DNA of 64,000 nt from Martinezella rhizogenes (GCF_007002745.1 NZ_SGNY01000003.1:186001-250000), one strand, 5' to 3'. Shown: positions 27,148 through 36,815, counted from the stretch's first letter. Translations and numbers: made by a program. The notes: a model not told the origin generated them from the letters alone.

Positions 27148-27732
27148 ATGAATATGAAAACCCCACAAACCAAGGCCGATGAAATTCTTCGTTGCGCGCG
27201 TACTCTGATTGTAAGCGGCGGCTACAACGGTTTCAGCTACGCCGATATTTCCAGCGTGGTCGGCATTCGCAATGCCAGCATTCACCACCATTTCCCGAGC
27301 AAATCAGACCTGGTCCGCAAACTGGTCGAGCAGTACAGGCAGGAAGCTGCAGCCGGGCTCGCCGAGCTGGAGCGAAACATTTCCGATCCGCTCGAACAGC
27401 TTCGCGCCTATATCGGCTATTGGGAAGGCTGTATCGCTGATGCGACCCATCCCTTCTGCGTCTGCGCCCTGCTTGCCACTGAAATACCCGTCCTTCCCGA
27501 ATCTGTGGTTCTTGAGGTGCGTGCGCATTTTCAAAGCCTCTCGGGCTGGCTTGCCGCCGTGCTGGAGCGCGGGGCTACCCAAGGGCGCCTTGTGCTGACA
27601 GGAACAGCGCGCACCAATGCCGAAATGTTCATGGCCACCGTGCATGGCGCAATGCTCTCGGCCCGCGCCTACGGTGATGCCGCAGCCTTTGGCGCGATAA
27701 CCCGCCCCATGCTGGAGCGCATCACAGCTTGA
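27148..27732 (+). CDS. TetR-family regulator (NemR/AcuR-like)
   Basis: 194 aa from 27148, or 192 from the in-frame ATG at 27154, which may be the real, leaderless start. N-terminal TetR HTH (about 10-60: ILRCARTLIVSGGYNGFSYADISSVVGIRNASIHHHFPSKSDLV) and a C-terminal domain with HPFCVCALLATEIPVLPESV, the cysteine-containing segment of the NemR/AcuR group that senses electrophiles or oxidants. An operator-like palindrome covers the promoter. A five-helix membrane protein gene lies downstream. Confidence 0.9.
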   Translation: MNMKTPQTKADEILRCARTLIVSGGYNGFSYADISSVVGIRNASIHHHFPSKSDLVRKLVEQYRQEAAAGLAELERNISDPLEQLRAYIGYWEGCIADATHPFCVCALLATEIPVLPESVVLEVRAHFQSLSGWLAAVLERGATQGRLVLTGTARTNAEMFMATVHGAMLSARAYGDAAAFGAITRPMLERITA

Positions 27733-27876
27733 AAATGAAACGTCGCGAGGGAGGTGAATGCATGACCTGAGCGACATCCCGACCCGGTAAATAGACAGCA
27801 TTACGCTTCCAGATCAGTCGTCAACAGTCTGCTTCCCCGGGCCGCCACCGCCCTTATGGAAGAGAAAGGCAATCTC

Positions 27877-28365
27877 ATGTTCGGAATTTCTCCGCTTGGC
27901 TGGGTCCACACACTCGGCAGCCTGCCCGCCATTCCCGTGGCCCTTTACATGTTTGCCCGTCACGGTCGGATCGTTCCCCGATCCGGGCCGGGCGCCATCT
28001 ATTTTGTGTCCATGCTGATTGGCGCAGTGACGGCGTTCCTCGTGGCGCATCAGCCGGTCAGCTACGCCATTGGCGCGCTGACCATCCTGTTCCTGCTCGC
28101 AGGTTACGGAATTGAGCGCATTCTCGGCTCAACGCGCATCGCCAGATATATAGAAACCATCTGTCTGAGTGTGAGCGCATTTCTCCTGATGGTGCCGACG
28201 GCGACCGAGACCCTGCGCCGTGTTCCGGATGGTCATCCCTTTGTTACCGATTTGAAGTCGCCGCTGCTCCTCGGCGTTCAGGGCGGGTTGCTGGCGATCC
28301 TCGTCGTCGGCCTGACCGCCCAGATCATCTACCTCACAAGACAAAACAGAAACGCCGCGAGCTAG
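27877..28365 (+). CDS. Hypothetical five-helix membrane protein
   Basis: 162 aa from the ATG at 27877 (AAGG upstream); an ATG at 27856 lacks a Shine-Dalgarno. Five hydrophobic segments (about 5-25, 40-60, 65-90, 98-118, 135-158) separated by short charged loops, with an N-terminal WVHTLGSLPAIPVALYMF stretch. The layout recalls DUF2306-type membrane proteins, but I cannot confirm that. It follows the TetR gene in the same direction and could be its target. The last bases carry the convergent guaA terminator. Confidence 0.7.
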   Translation: MFGISPLGWVHTLGSLPAIPVALYMFARHGRIVPRSGPGAIYFVSMLIGAVTAFLVAHQPVSYAIGALTILFLLAGYGIERILGSTRIARYIETICLSVSAFLLMVPTATETLRRVPDGHPFVTDLKSPLLLGVQGGLLAILVVGLTAQIIYLTRQNRNAAS

Positions 28366-28374
28366 TCGCGGCGT
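28341..28374 (-). terminator. guaA terminator embedded in the neighbouring gene's 3' end
   Basis: ACGCCGCGA (28352-28360) pairs perfectly with TCGCGGCGT (28366-28374) around GCTAG, which holds the plus-strand TAG stop. On the minus strand it runs into TCTGTTTTGTC, giving an intrinsic terminator for guaA. Confidence 0.65.
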
Positions 28375-28403
28375 CATCGTCCAAGCTATGCCTATTGTAG
28401 GCG

Positions 28404-29981
28404 TTATTCCCACTCGATCGTGCCGGGCGGCTTGCTCGTCACGTCGTAGACAACACGGTTGATGCCGCGCACTTCGTTGATGATGCGGGTGGCGGCGCGG
28501 CCGAGGAAATTCATGTCGTAGGGATAGAAATCCGCCGTCATGCCATCCACCGAGGTCACGGCGCGCAGCGCGCAGACGAAGTCATAGGTGCGGTAGTCGC
28601 CCATGACGCCGACGGTCTGAACCGGCAGCAGCACAGCAAAGGCCTGCCAGATGGTGTCATAGAGACCGGCCTTGCGGATTTCGTCGAGATAGATCGCATC
28701 CGCCTTGCGCAGAATATCGAGCTTCTCGCGGGTGATCGCGCCGGGGCAGCGGATCGCCAGACCCGGGCCGGGGAAGGGATGGCGACCGATGAAGCTTTCC
28801 GGCAGGCCGAGTTCGCGGCCAAGCGCGCGGACTTCGTCCTTGAAAAGCTCACGCAGCGGCTCAACGAGCTGCATGTTCATGCGCTCGGGAAGGCCGCCGA
28901 CATTGTGGTGGCTCTTGATGGTGACGGACGGGCCGCCGGAGAAGGAAACGCTTTCGATGACGTCAGGATAAAGCGTGCCCTGCGCCAGGAACTTCGGTGC
29001 GCCTTTGCCATCGGCGGCAATCTTGGCCGCTTCGGCCTCGAAGACTTCGATGAACAGACGACCGATGGTCTTGCGCTTTGCTTCCGGATCGGAAACGCCC
29101 GAGAGTTCGCCGAGGAACAGATCAGCGGCGTCCACATGAACCAGCGGAATATTGTAGTGGTCGCGGAACATGCCGACGACCTGCTCGCTTTCGCCAAGCC
29201 GCATCAGGCCGTGATCGACGTAAACGCAGGTCAGCTGGTCGCCGATCGCCTCATGAATGAGGATGGCCGCAACCGAGGAATCGACGCCGCCGGAGAGTGC
29301 GCAGAGCACGCGGCCGGTGCCGACCTGATCGCGGATCTTGCGGATCATCTCGGCGCGGTAGGCCGCCATCGTCCAGTCGGATTTCAAGCCGACGATCTTG
29401 TGCACGAAGTTGGACAGCAGCTTGCCGCCGTCAGGCGTGTGCACCACTTCCGGGTGGAACATGGTGGTGTAATAGTGGCGCGCCTCGTCGGCTGCGATGG
29501 CGAAAGGTGCGTTTTCGGAGGTCGCGATGACCTCGAAACCTTCCGGCAGCTTCGTCACGCGGTCGCCATGGCTCATCCACACCGGATAGCTCTTGCCCTG
29601 TTCCCAGAAGCCGTCGAACAGCGGGCTTGCCTTTTTGATGTCGATATCGGCGCGGCCGAATTCCGCCGCATGGCCGCCTTCCACCACGCCACCGAGCTGT
29701 GTGCAGAGCGTCTGCTGGCCGTAGCAGATGCCGAGGATCGGAACCTTGCTGTCGAACACTGCCTGCGGTGCGCGCGGGCTGCCTTCCGTTGTCACGGATG
29801 CGGGGCCGCCGGAGAAGATCACGCCCTTGGGCTGCAGCTTCTCAAACGCCTCTGCGGCATTCTGGAACGGATGGATTTCGCAATAGACCCCGGCTTCGCG
29901 GATGCGGCGCGCAATGAGCTGCGTCACCTGGCTGCCGAAATCGATGATGAGAATGCTGTCGGGATGGGCTATCTGGGTCAT
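28404..29981 (-). CDS. guaA: GMP synthase (glutamine-hydrolysing)
   Basis: 525 aa. N-terminal class I glutamine amidotransferase (C86 in [11 protein letters not shown] in MFHPEV), central ATP pyrophosphatase with the P-loop LSGGVDSSV, and the C-terminal dimerisation domain ending GTIEWE. It converts XMP to GMP in the cytoplasm. AAAGG precedes the ATG by 7 bases. Full length with no defects. Confidence 0.98.
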   Translation of the reverse strand: MTQIAHPDSILIIDFGSQVTQLIARRIREAGVYCEIHPFQNAAEAFEKLQPKGVIFSGGPASVTTEGSPRAPQAVFDSKVPILGICYGQQTLCTQLGGVVEGGHAAEFGRADIDIKKASPLFDGFWEQGKSYPVWMSHGDRVTKLPEGFEVIATSENAPFAIAADEARHYYTTMFHPEVVHTPDGGKLLSNFVHKIVGLKSDWTMAAYRAEMIRKIRDQVGTGRVLCALSGGVDSSVAAILIHEAIGDQLTCVYVDHGLMRLGESEQVVGMFRDHYNIPLVHVDAADLFLGELSGVSDPEAKRKTIGRLFIEVFEAEAAKIAADGKGAPKFLAQGTLYPDVIESVSFSGGPSVTIKSHHNVGGLPERMNMQLVEPLRELFKDEVRALGRELGLPESFIGRHPFPGPGLAIRCPGAITREKLDILRKADAIYLDEIRKAGLYDTIWQAFAVLLPVQTVGVMGDYRTYDFVCALRAVTSVDGMTADFYPYDMNFLGRAATRIINEVRGINRVVYDVTSKPPGTIEWE

Positions 29982-30064
29982 GGCGAGCCTTTAAAGAAAA
30001 TGGCGGCTTTAGGCAACCCGCAAGCGGGCATCAACCAGCGGAAATTTGCGAAAATCGCAAGGTT

Positions 30065-30703
30065 TCAAAGGGCGATCACGCCCTCCTCAATGGCGCGGCA
30101 AAGCCGGTCGATGGCATCTGCCAGCTTTTCGTCGATGATATGCAGATACTCCGTCCAGTCGTCCACGTGGTTCACATCCGCCTTGCCATCGGAAATACCG
30201 CGCAGGCCGATGAGCGGCACACCGAAACGCTGGCAGGCTCTCAAAACGGCAAAGGTCTCCATTTCCACCATATCGGCATCGATCGACCCATAGGCAGCGC
30301 CGGAAACCACGTTGCCGCCGGTGGAAAGCCGCGCCTCGGCAATATCGGGTATGCGGAAGGGGAGCGCCACCTCGGCCGGCAGGTCTAGAAACGGCGTGCG
30401 CCCCTTTTCAAAGCCGAAGGGCGAGGCGTCCATGTCGCGATAGGAAACTGAAATCGCCTGATAAATGCCCGTCTGTTCCAGCGTCCGCGAGCCGGCTGAG
30501 CCGAGCGAAACGACGAGATCAGGCAGATGATCCGCTGCATCGAGACCGGCAAGAACTGCCGTGACCGAAATCGCCGCCTCGACTGGGCCGACGCCGGTCA
30601 TGAGGGGGGAAATTCTTGCCTGCAGATGAGGACCATATTCGGCCGAGGCCGCCATGACGAAAAGAACGGATTTATCCGCAACATGCAAAAGCCGGTAGCT
30701 CAT
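30065..30703 (-). CDS. mtnN: 5'-methylthioadenosine/S-adenosylhomocysteine nucleosidase
   Basis: 212 aa, a PNP-fold nucleosidase with GVGPVEAAISVT, LGSAGS, VEMETFAVLRAC (ribose-site Glu) and ISDGK (catalytic Asp), although shorter than E. coli MtnN. It cleaves adenine from MTA/SAH for methyl-cycle salvage. The first bases overlap the stop of the thioesterase gene by ATGA, so the two are co-translated. Confidence 0.85.
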   Translation of the reverse strand: MSYRLLHVADKSVLFVMAASAEYGPHLQARISPLMTGVGPVEAAISVTAVLAGLDAADHLPDLVVSLGSAGSRTLEQTGIYQAISVSYRDMDASPFGFEKGRTPFLDLPAEVALPFRIPDIAEARLSTGGNVVSGAAYGSIDADMVEMETFAVLRACQRFGVPLIGLRGISDGKADVNHVDDWTEYLHIIDEKLADAIDRLCRAIEEGVIAL

Positions 30704-31149
30704 CCGGTAATATCCTCGCGACCCTTCACCACCATCATCGTGCCAGTCATGGAGGCGATCAGCTTCGCGGGACCGTCGGCAAGGGCATAAGCGCGGCCAT
30801 CGGCGACGATCAGGTTGTTGCCGGGCTTGATGATCTCGCCGCGAAACAGGAACCGCTCACCGCGGCCCGGCGACATGAGGTTGACCTTGAACTCGATGGT
30901 CAAAAGCGAAGCTTCCGGTTCGATGATCGTATAGGCGGCATAGGTGCAGGCCGTATCCAGACCGGCGGCGATGACGCCGGCATGCAATATGCCATGCTGC
31001 TGCGTCAGCTTTTCATGGAAGGGTAGTTCGATTTCCACGAGCCGGTGTTCGATGCGGCTGATCTCAGCATCGATTGCCTGCACCACGCCCTGTCGCGCAA
31101 AGCTTCTTTCTATCCGCTGACGAAAATCGCCGGGATCCGTGATCTCCAT
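30700..31149 (-). CDS. PaaI-family hotdog thioesterase
   Basis: 149 aa with a single hotdog domain; the active-site region reads QQHGILHAGVIAAGLDTACTYAA, as in PaaI/YigI-type acyl-CoA thioesterases. The substrate is unknown. It is translationally coupled (ATGA overlap) to mtnN downstream. Confidence 0.85.
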   Translation of the reverse strand: MEITDPGDFRQRIERSFARQGVVQAIDAEISRIEHRLVEIELPFHEKLTQQHGILHAGVIAAGLDTACTYAAYTIIEPEASLLTIEFKVNLMSPGRGERFLFRGEIIKPGNNLIVADGRAYALADGPAKLIASMTGTMMVVKGREDITG

Positions 31150-31231
31150 GGCCTACCTGCCTGCTTTAAGTCCCATCGCAAACTGACATGGCGCGGGACG
31201 GCAGGCAAGGCAAGGGCCGGGCAGGGAGAAA

Positions 31232-31684
31232 TTAGTTCAGGATGCCGATACTCGCATTCAGCACTTTGGCAAAGGCAACCCACAACGCATAGGGCACGAA
31301 AAGCCACATGGATATGCGGTCACGGCGATAGGTAAGGGCTATGAACGCCAAAATGCACACCAGCATCGGAATGATGATGACCAGTGCGCCCGCCGGGCTC
31401 TGCATGCCGAAAAAGATCGGCGACCACAGGAAATTCAGCACCATCTGGGTGAACCAGAGGCGCATGCGCGTTCCCATCCGCTTCCTGATCCATGTGCGTG
31501 CACCGGCGATACCGATCAGCACGTAAAGCGCGGTCCAGACGGGCCCGAAAATCCAGTTGGGCGGATTGAAGAAAGGCTTCTGCAGCGATTGATACCATTC
31601 ACCCGGCACATTGTTGACGCCGATCAGAGCCCCGATGGCAACAACGACAACCACAAAAACAACGTACACGGTCAGGTTTTTCAT
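31232..31684 (-). CDS. tspO: Tryptophan-rich sensory protein TspO/MBR family
   Basis: 150 aa with five transmembrane helices and the family's aromatic signature (FNPPNWIFGPVWTALYVLIGIA, QMVLNFLWSPIFF, WLFVPYALWVAFAKVLNASI). TspO proteins bind porphyrins and haem in the membrane and affect tetrapyrrole handling under stress. The gene starts 51 bases after the stop of the DUF1513 gene on the same strand, so it may be the last gene of the imelysin/DHOR iron operon (inference). Confidence 0.93.
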   Translation of the reverse strand: MKNLTVYVVFVVVVVAIGALIGVNNVPGEWYQSLQKPFFNPPNWIFGPVWTALYVLIGIAGARTWIRKRMGTRMRLWFTQMVLNFLWSPIFFGMQSPAGALVIIIPMLVCILAFIALTYRRDRISMWLFVPYALWVAFAKVLNASIGILN

Positions 31685-31735
31685 GACGCATCAAATGCGC
31701 CTGCCGGGCTTTTGTTCCCGTGCCTTTTCAGTATT

Positions 31736-32830
31736 TTAGCTGGAGATACGCACGATATGCTGGTCCCATGCCACGTCGCTGCGCAGCGCCTCGAAAAATC
31801 CGTCATAGGAAGAAACCGCAATGCCCTTGGCGGCGGGGGCAACGCCCGCTGCTTCGCGCACGCTTACCTCTGAAACCACCCGCCCGGTTTTCGCATCCAG
31901 TGTCACGGCGGCATTGCCATTGGGCGAGGTCAGGCCCACCAGTCCCTCGCGCCGATTGACGGCGATGGCTCCAACATAATTGGCAAGGCGCACCGTTGTT
32001 TCCTCCGGCAGATCGACGAAGGCCAGGTCCTCGCCCCTGGCAAAATGGCCGACAAGCGGCGGCAGATCGTTGCGCGGCCCCTCATATTGGCAGGCGAACC
32101 AGATGCGGCCGTCATCGCCAAGATCGACATGGCGGGTGGAAAGCTGCCGCAGCCCGTCCGGCATCGTATGTTTCTGGATCAGCTGCCCGGTTGCGGCGTC
32201 CAGAAGCACGAGAGACGGCTGCATGCTGTCGATATTGAGTTTTGTGCGGCCGAAATCCGGATGGGTTTCGATGCCGCCATTGGCGATCACGATCAGCCGC
32301 CCGTCATCGCTCACCGTCATGTCATGCGTACCGACGCCGTGCGCATCATATTCACCGATGCGGGTAAATCTGTTTTTGGCGTCGTATAACCCGATAACAC
32401 CGCGATTGCCGTCGAAGTCGTTTTCGCTGGCATAGAGGATCGCCCCATCGGGCGAAAATTGCCCGTGACCATAAAAATGGCGGTTCTCCGGCGTGTGCAT
32501 CACGATCGGCTCGCGGTGCCGCGCGGGATCGAAAGCCATGAAGAAGGTGCCGGGCCGGCGCGCGAAGGCCACCGCCATGCCGGTCGCGTGGCTCGTCGCC
32601 ATTCCATGGGCGCGGGCGGGAAGCGCAACGCGGTCAATGATCTCGCCGCGTTCGCTCACCGTCGCAATGCCGTAGGAGCCGTCACGGGCGCGGAAGGCGG
32701 AGGCAAAGACCGCGTCTGCCCGTTCCAGTGCATGAAGTGAACGGGGAGCCAACGCAGCAAGAAAGGGAATACCCGCTGCCCTGATGAAGCTGCGCCGATC
32801 TATCAACATCCGCTTGGCGCCTGATATCAT
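31736..32830 (-). CDS. DUF1513 protein with Tat signal (imelysin-operon companion)
   Basis: 364 aa from the ATG at 32830, 4 bases after the imelysin stop; a start further up would overlap that gene. The signal RRSFIRAAG followed by a hydrophobic stretch ending SLHAL indicates Tat export. The rest is a beta-propeller-like DUF1513 repeat protein (e.g. HGHGQFSPDGAILYASEND, HDMTVSDDGRLIVIANGGIETHP). In other proteobacteria DUF1513 genes sit with imelysins and di-haem oxidoreductases in iron-responsive operons. Its biochemical role is unknown. Confidence 0.85.
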   Translation of the reverse strand: MISGAKRMLIDRRSFIRAAGIPFLAALAPRSLHALERADAVFASAFRARDGSYGIATVSERGEIIDRVALPARAHGMATSHATGMAVAFARRPGTFFMAFDPARHREPIVMHTPENRHFYGHGQFSPDGAILYASENDFDGNRGVIGLYDAKNRFTRIGEYDAHGVGTHDMTVSDDGRLIVIANGGIETHPDFGRTKLNIDSMQPSLVLLDAATGQLIQKHTMPDGLRQLSTRHVDLGDDGRIWFACQYEGPRNDLPPLVGHFARGEDLAFVDLPEETTVRLANYVGAIAVNRREGLVGLTSPNGNAAVTLDAKTGRVVSEVSVREAAGVAPAAKGIAVSSYDGFFEALRSDVAWDQHIVRISS

Positions 32831-32834
32831 CGGC

Positions 32835-33956
32835 TCAGTCCCCGTCGGCGAAGGAAAAGCCGGAGCTGAGGCCGATGGCGCCGCCATATTGGTCATTGAG
32901 GCGATAGATCAGGTCTTTGCCGTTGAGGAGCAGATAATCCACCTTGGCGCGCTGATCATCCTTGTCCAGTGCCTTTTCGACATTCGTATCGATCGTTCCG
33001 GAAATGCGGATCATCGATTTGGCGATGAAGTCGATGGAATTGACGATGGAGCGCTGGTCGGGTGGCACGAGTTCGACCATATCGGCGGTGTGCAGCAGGG
33101 TCTGAACGGCCTTGATGTTTGCCGAGATGCTTTTCCACGTCAGGCCGGAGCGCCAGTAAATGGCGGTGCGTGGAAAACGCGCCTTGTCCGGCCCCTTGTA
33201 GAAGGTTTCGATCCGTTGGTCACGGATCGCTTCGGAGCCATGCACGAGAATGCCGAGCAGGGCAACCAGGGCCTCGCGCTCGTCTCGAAAGACGGGATTG
33301 TCCGGCCCCGGCTGGGTCCAGTTTTTCTGCGCGCCGTCAGGGGCATTCCAGCTGTCGGAAAGCTCGGCCGCCACATTGGCGATATTGCCGGCGATGGCTG
33401 CGCCGAAGCGGCAGCGGAAATCGCCCTTTTTGTCGAGCAGTTCTTCCGCGCCAGTGCCGTAAAGCACGAATTCCAGCGCGCCAAGCCCCTGTGCCGCGAC
33501 GCTCTTGCCCTTCAGGCCGTCGGCGCTGGTGACGCTTTCATCCTTTTCGGAGAGGTAACGCTGCACCTGTTTCAGTCCGAGGCCTTTTTTGTCGGGGTAA
33601 TAAAGCACCCTTTCGAAACGGTTCTGCTCGATGACAGGACCGACCCGCACGATCTCGATGGTCGACCAGTTCGCCACGGTATCGGCAAAGGCCGCTTTAG
33701 CCGCCTCATCCGTTGTTTTGGAGGGCGCGGCGCAGAAAGCCTTCATGCTGCCTTCCAGCCTGTCTGCGGATTGCCGGAAGTGGTCATAACCGGGGCGAAT
33801 GAAGCCGTTCACCGCCTTTTCCATAACGCTCCGCACCTGTGCGGGGTCGAGCGGCGGCGGCGGCATCAGTTCCACATCCTGTGCCATCGCCGGCTGATTG
33901 GTCAAAAGCAGCAGCACGGAAACAAGGCCGGATATTTTTCGCATGGCATTTTTCAT
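32835..33956 (-). CDS. Imelysin-family periplasmic protein
   Basis: 373 aa from the ATG at 33956, whose A forms TGATG with the DHOR stop; GGAG lies 9 bases upstream. A signal peptide ends near PAMA. The imelysin domain covers most of the rest, with the GxHxxE-like element here GLGALEFVLYG (G-x-x-x-x-E-F), lacking the histidine. Imelysins (IrpA/ICMP/EfeO-related) bind iron or haem at the cell surface or periplasm. Third gene of the cluster, between DHOR and DUF1513. Confidence 0.87.
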   Translation of the reverse strand: MKNAMRKISGLVSVLLLLTNQPAMAQDVELMPPPPLDPAQVRSVMEKAVNGFIRPGYDHFRQSADRLEGSMKAFCAAPSKTTDEAAKAAFADTVANWSTIEIVRVGPVIEQNRFERVLYYPDKKGLGLKQVQRYLSEKDESVTSADGLKGKSVAAQGLGALEFVLYGTGAEELLDKKGDFRCRFGAAIAGNIANVAAELSDSWNAPDGAQKNWTQPGPDNPVFRDEREALVALLGILVHGSEAIRDQRIETFYKGPDKARFPRTAIYWRSGLTWKSISANIKAVQTLLHTADMVELVPPDQRSIVNSIDFIAKSMIRISGTIDTNVEKALDKDDQRAKVDYLLLNGKDLIYRLNDQYGGAIGLSSGFSFADGD

Positions 33957-35479
33957 CAAAGGGACTCCAGAAAAGCCAGCAAAGCCTGCCGGTCGGATTT
34001 TTGCAAGACGGCAAAGGCATCGCGCGCTTTTTGCCCTTCACCACCGTGCCACAATATCGCTTCCGTCAGGCTGCGCGCCCGCCCGTCATGCAGGTAAAAA
34101 CCGTTGCCGTTGACGCTCTGCGTCAGGCCGATGCCCCAGAGCGGCTGGGTGCGCCACTGCCGCCCATTCGCCTCACCCACCTGCTGGCCATCTGCAAGCG
34201 CCTCTCCCATGTCATGCAAGAGGAAATCCGAATAGGGCCAGATCAGCTGGAAAGAATGCATCGGGTCGCTGGCATCGCGGCGGGTCACGAATTTCGGCGT
34301 GTGGCAGGCCGTGCAGCCGGAGGTGTAAAACAGCTGCTTGCCCTGCAGAACGGTCGCATCACCGGCATTGCGCCGCTGCGGCACGGCGAGGTTTTCGGTG
34401 TAGAAGGTCACGAGATCGAGAACCGGGTCAGGGGCTTCCACTGGCCCCAGCCGCGGCTGCACGCCGGTCGGCATGGCCAGACAGTCCTTCTGGGCATCGG
34501 TGCAATCGCCATAAGCGTTCGGCGCATCCGGTGTGGAGATGCCGATATCGTGGGAGAAGGCGCTGGCGCTCTGATCGCGCACGCTTGCATTCTGGGCTTT
34601 CCAGCCGAACCGTCCGAGTTTCACCTCACCGGTGCGATGATCCCTGACCCATGCCGGACGCCCGGCGATACCATCGCCATTTTTGTCATCGGGGTCGGCT
34701 TTGGCCAGAATATCGGCCTCGCTGATCGCCTCGATCAGGCCAAGCCCGAGCGTGGGCATGGCGATCCGCGCCGAAAGTGTCGTGTCGGTGCCAAGCGGGC
34801 CGTAGTTGAGGTCCGCTACGGCATAGGTGGGCTTGCGCAGCATCACCATTTCGCCATCCGCAAGCCGAACCGGCGTTTCAATGTAGTTGATGACCGGCTT
34901 GCCCTCGGCGGCAAGGCCGGGAATGGCGAGGTTTTGAAGCTGGTGACCATAGGTTTCGTCGGGAAAACTCAGCACCTCGTGGCGCGCAAGCGCGGCCCGT
35001 TCCGCTTCGTTTCGGGCCGGTCGCGCCAGCCGCAGAAACAGGGAGACGGCGTCTTCCCCGGCAAGAGGCGGGCGGCCCCTGCCGTCCTTCACATGGCAGG
35101 TCTGGCAGGACCGGGCATTATAAAGCGGTCCCAGCCCGTCCGATGCCTGGGTGGAGGAGGGAGAGGAGACCCAGAGCTTCTGGAACAGCGCATTGCCGAG
35201 CTTGAAATCCTGCTTCCGCTCGAAAGGCATGGTGGCGGAAGGATGCGAAAATGCGCCGCTGTCGGGTTTGTTGTTGCTGGTTGTCGCGCCACCGGACATG
35301 GCCTCGAAGGGCTCCGGTTTCGTAAAATCCGTCGTCGGCGCGGTCACGGCCTCAACACGGCTGCGGTCTTTCTTCGTCAGATCATCACGCAACGGCGCGG
35401 CAAGCGTTGCCGATGCCAGAAGACAGGCTGCCCCGGCGAAGAAAAACGGCTTGCGGATCGGCAGCAGTGACAATTCCAT
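33956..35479 (-). CDS. Di-haem c-type oxidoreductase (DHOR, DUF1111 thiol oxidoreductase family)
   Basis: 507 aa from the ATG at 35479, the first start after the upstream gene's hairpin, with a signal peptide (FFFAGAACLLASATLAA). Two CxxCH haem sites are visible: CQTCH about residue 155 and CTACH about residue 400, within the DHOR fold (YNARSCQTCHVKDGRG; YTSGCTACHTPKF). DHORs are periplasmic and co-occur with imelysins. No Shine-Dalgarno precedes this ATG, so the exact start is uncertain. Confidence 0.88.
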   Translation of the reverse strand: MELSLLPIRKPFFFAGAACLLASATLAAPLRDDLTKKDRSRVEAVTAPTTDFTKPEPFEAMSGGATTSNNKPDSGAFSHPSATMPFERKQDFKLGNALFQKLWVSSPSSTQASDGLGPLYNARSCQTCHVKDGRGRPPLAGEDAVSLFLRLARPARNEAERAALARHEVLSFPDETYGHQLQNLAIPGLAAEGKPVINYIETPVRLADGEMVMLRKPTYAVADLNYGPLGTDTTLSARIAMPTLGLGLIEAISEADILAKADPDDKNGDGIAGRPAWVRDHRTGEVKLGRFGWKAQNASVRDQSASAFSHDIGISTPDAPNAYGDCTDAQKDCLAMPTGVQPRLGPVEAPDPVLDLVTFYTENLAVPQRRNAGDATVLQGKQLFYTSGCTACHTPKFVTRRDASDPMHSFQLIWPYSDFLLHDMGEALADGQQVGEANGRQWRTQPLWGIGLTQSVNGNGFYLHDGRARSLTEAILWHGGEGQKARDAFAVLQKSDRQALLAFLESL

Positions 35480-35503
35480 GGAAATCAGGAGCGCATGGGA
35501 GAA

Positions 35504-35529
35504 ACGGGCCGCAGTGCATTGCGGCCCGT
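35504..35529 (-). other. Intercistronic hairpin between the first imelysin and DHOR
   Basis: Perfect 10-base arms (35504-35513 with 35520-35529, ACGGGCCGCA) around a 6-base loop. On the minus strand it is followed by TTTCTCCC. Probably reduces expression of the distal genes or protects the first gene's 3' end. Confidence 0.65.
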
Positions 35530-35537
35530 CTTGCCGC

Positions 35538-36815
35538 TTATTTGAAGACGGCGTTCGGGTTATCGAGGCTGTCAGAGCCCTCGAGATCGATCTTGCCGAG
35601 ATCGAGTGCGGCGATGACGCGTTCAACAGTCTTCGTCTGGTCGATGAGACCGTCGATGGCCGCCTGAACCACGGCATTGCCTTCCTTGTTGCCTTCGCCG
35701 ATCATCTGGTCATAGGCTTCAACGGTCTGGGCGCGCTTTTCCATCGCATGCATGGCGTCGAGCGTCTTGTTCAGCTTCGCCGTCATTTCGTCGTTCAGCG
35801 CCTTGTCCTTGGCGCCGACCAGTTCCGCCAGCGAGGCGCCGGTCATCTTCGTGCCGTCCACGCGGGTATATTCACCGGTATAGGCCGAAGCGATGCCGAT
35901 GGCGTCGTTCAGATGCGAATTATAGGTGTTATCGGAGAAGCAATCATGCTCCTCTTCCGGATCGTGCAGCAGAAGGCCGAGTTTCATGCGCTCGCCGGCC
36001 AGCTCGCCATAAGAAAGCGAACCCATGCCGGTGAGAATGGCGGTGAGGCCGGCTTTCGGATCGGCTTCCACCGTCTTGGTGGCTTCGCCTTCCGGCGCCC
36101 AGGTGTCCACCATCTCCTGGAGATCCTTGATCAGCAGGGTGGAGGCGGATTTCAGGTAATCGGCGCGACGGTCGCAATTGCCGTTGGTGCATTTTGCCTT
36201 GTCGTAGTCGGTATAGGGACGGTTGCCCGCGCCCGGTCCGGTGCCGTTCAGATCCTGGCCCCAGAGCAGGAATTCGATGGCGTGGTAACCGGTGGTCACA
36301 TTGGCTTCGACATCACCCGCCTCGTGCAGGCTCTCGATCAGTTCAGGGGTGATCTTGGAGGCATCGACCTCTTCACCACTGATCTTGATCTTCGGATTGG
36401 CGATGAGGTTGGCGACGTAAAGTTCGTTCTCGTCGCTTTCCGTGCCGTAGGAACCGTCAACATAATCGATCAGGCCTTCATCCAGCGGCCAGGCATTCAC
36501 CTTGCCTTCCCAATCGTCAACGATCGGGTTGCCGAAACGGTAGACTTCCGACTGCTGGTAGGGAACACGCGCCTTGATCCAGGCTTCGCGGGCGGCCTTC
36601 AGCGTCTCTTCGCTCGGCGTTGCAATCAACGCATCGATCGCCTTGTCCAGCGCCTTCGCCGTGGTCAGCGAATCCTCGTATTTCGCATGCGCGACATCGG
36701 CGTAGTGCTTGACGACGGCAGCCGCGTCAGTGGCGGCCTGTGCAGGAAGCGCGGTGAAAGCCGCCGATGCGGCAAGAAGCGCGAAAGAGGCGCTGAGAAT
36801 GGTTTTGCGGATCAT
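35538..36815 (-). CDS. Imelysin-family periplasmic iron-binding protein (IrpA/ICMP type)
   Basis: 425 aa from the ATG at 36815 (AGGAGAG 6 bases upstream). A Sec signal peptide ends near PAQA. The GxHxxE motif is intact in GYHAIEFLLWGQD and the paired C-x-x-x-x-C element (CTNGNC) is present. Imelysin domain proteins are iron-regulated and bind ferric iron or haem. It heads the imelysin-DHOR-imelysin-DUF1513 operon, with a promoter and TAGAAT-type palindrome upstream. Confidence 0.9.
   Translation of the reverse strand: MIRKTILSASFALLAASAAFTALPAQAATDAAAVVKHYADVAHAKYEDSLTTAKALDKAIDALIATPSEETLKAAREAWIKARVPYQQSEVYRFGNPIVDDWEGKVNAWPLDEGLIDYVDGSYGTESDENELYVANLIANPKIKISGEEVDASKITPELIESLHEAGDVEANVTTGYHAIEFLLWGQDLNGTGPGAGNRPYTDYDKAKCTNGNCDRRADYLKSASTLLIKDLQEMVDTWAPEGEATKTVEADPKAGLTAILTGMGSLSYGELAGERMKLGLLLHDPEEEHDCFSDNTYNSHLNDAIGIASAYTGEYTRVDGTKMTGASLAELVGAKDKALNDEMTAKLNKTLDAMHAMEKRAQTVEAYDQMIGEGNKEGNAVVQAAIDGLIDQTKTVERVIAALDLGKIDLEGSDSLDNPNAVFK

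Noticed and set aside
28779-30293. 504-codon plus-strand open frame opposite guaA
   Set aside because: No recognisable domains; guaA on the other strand has intact catalytic motifs.
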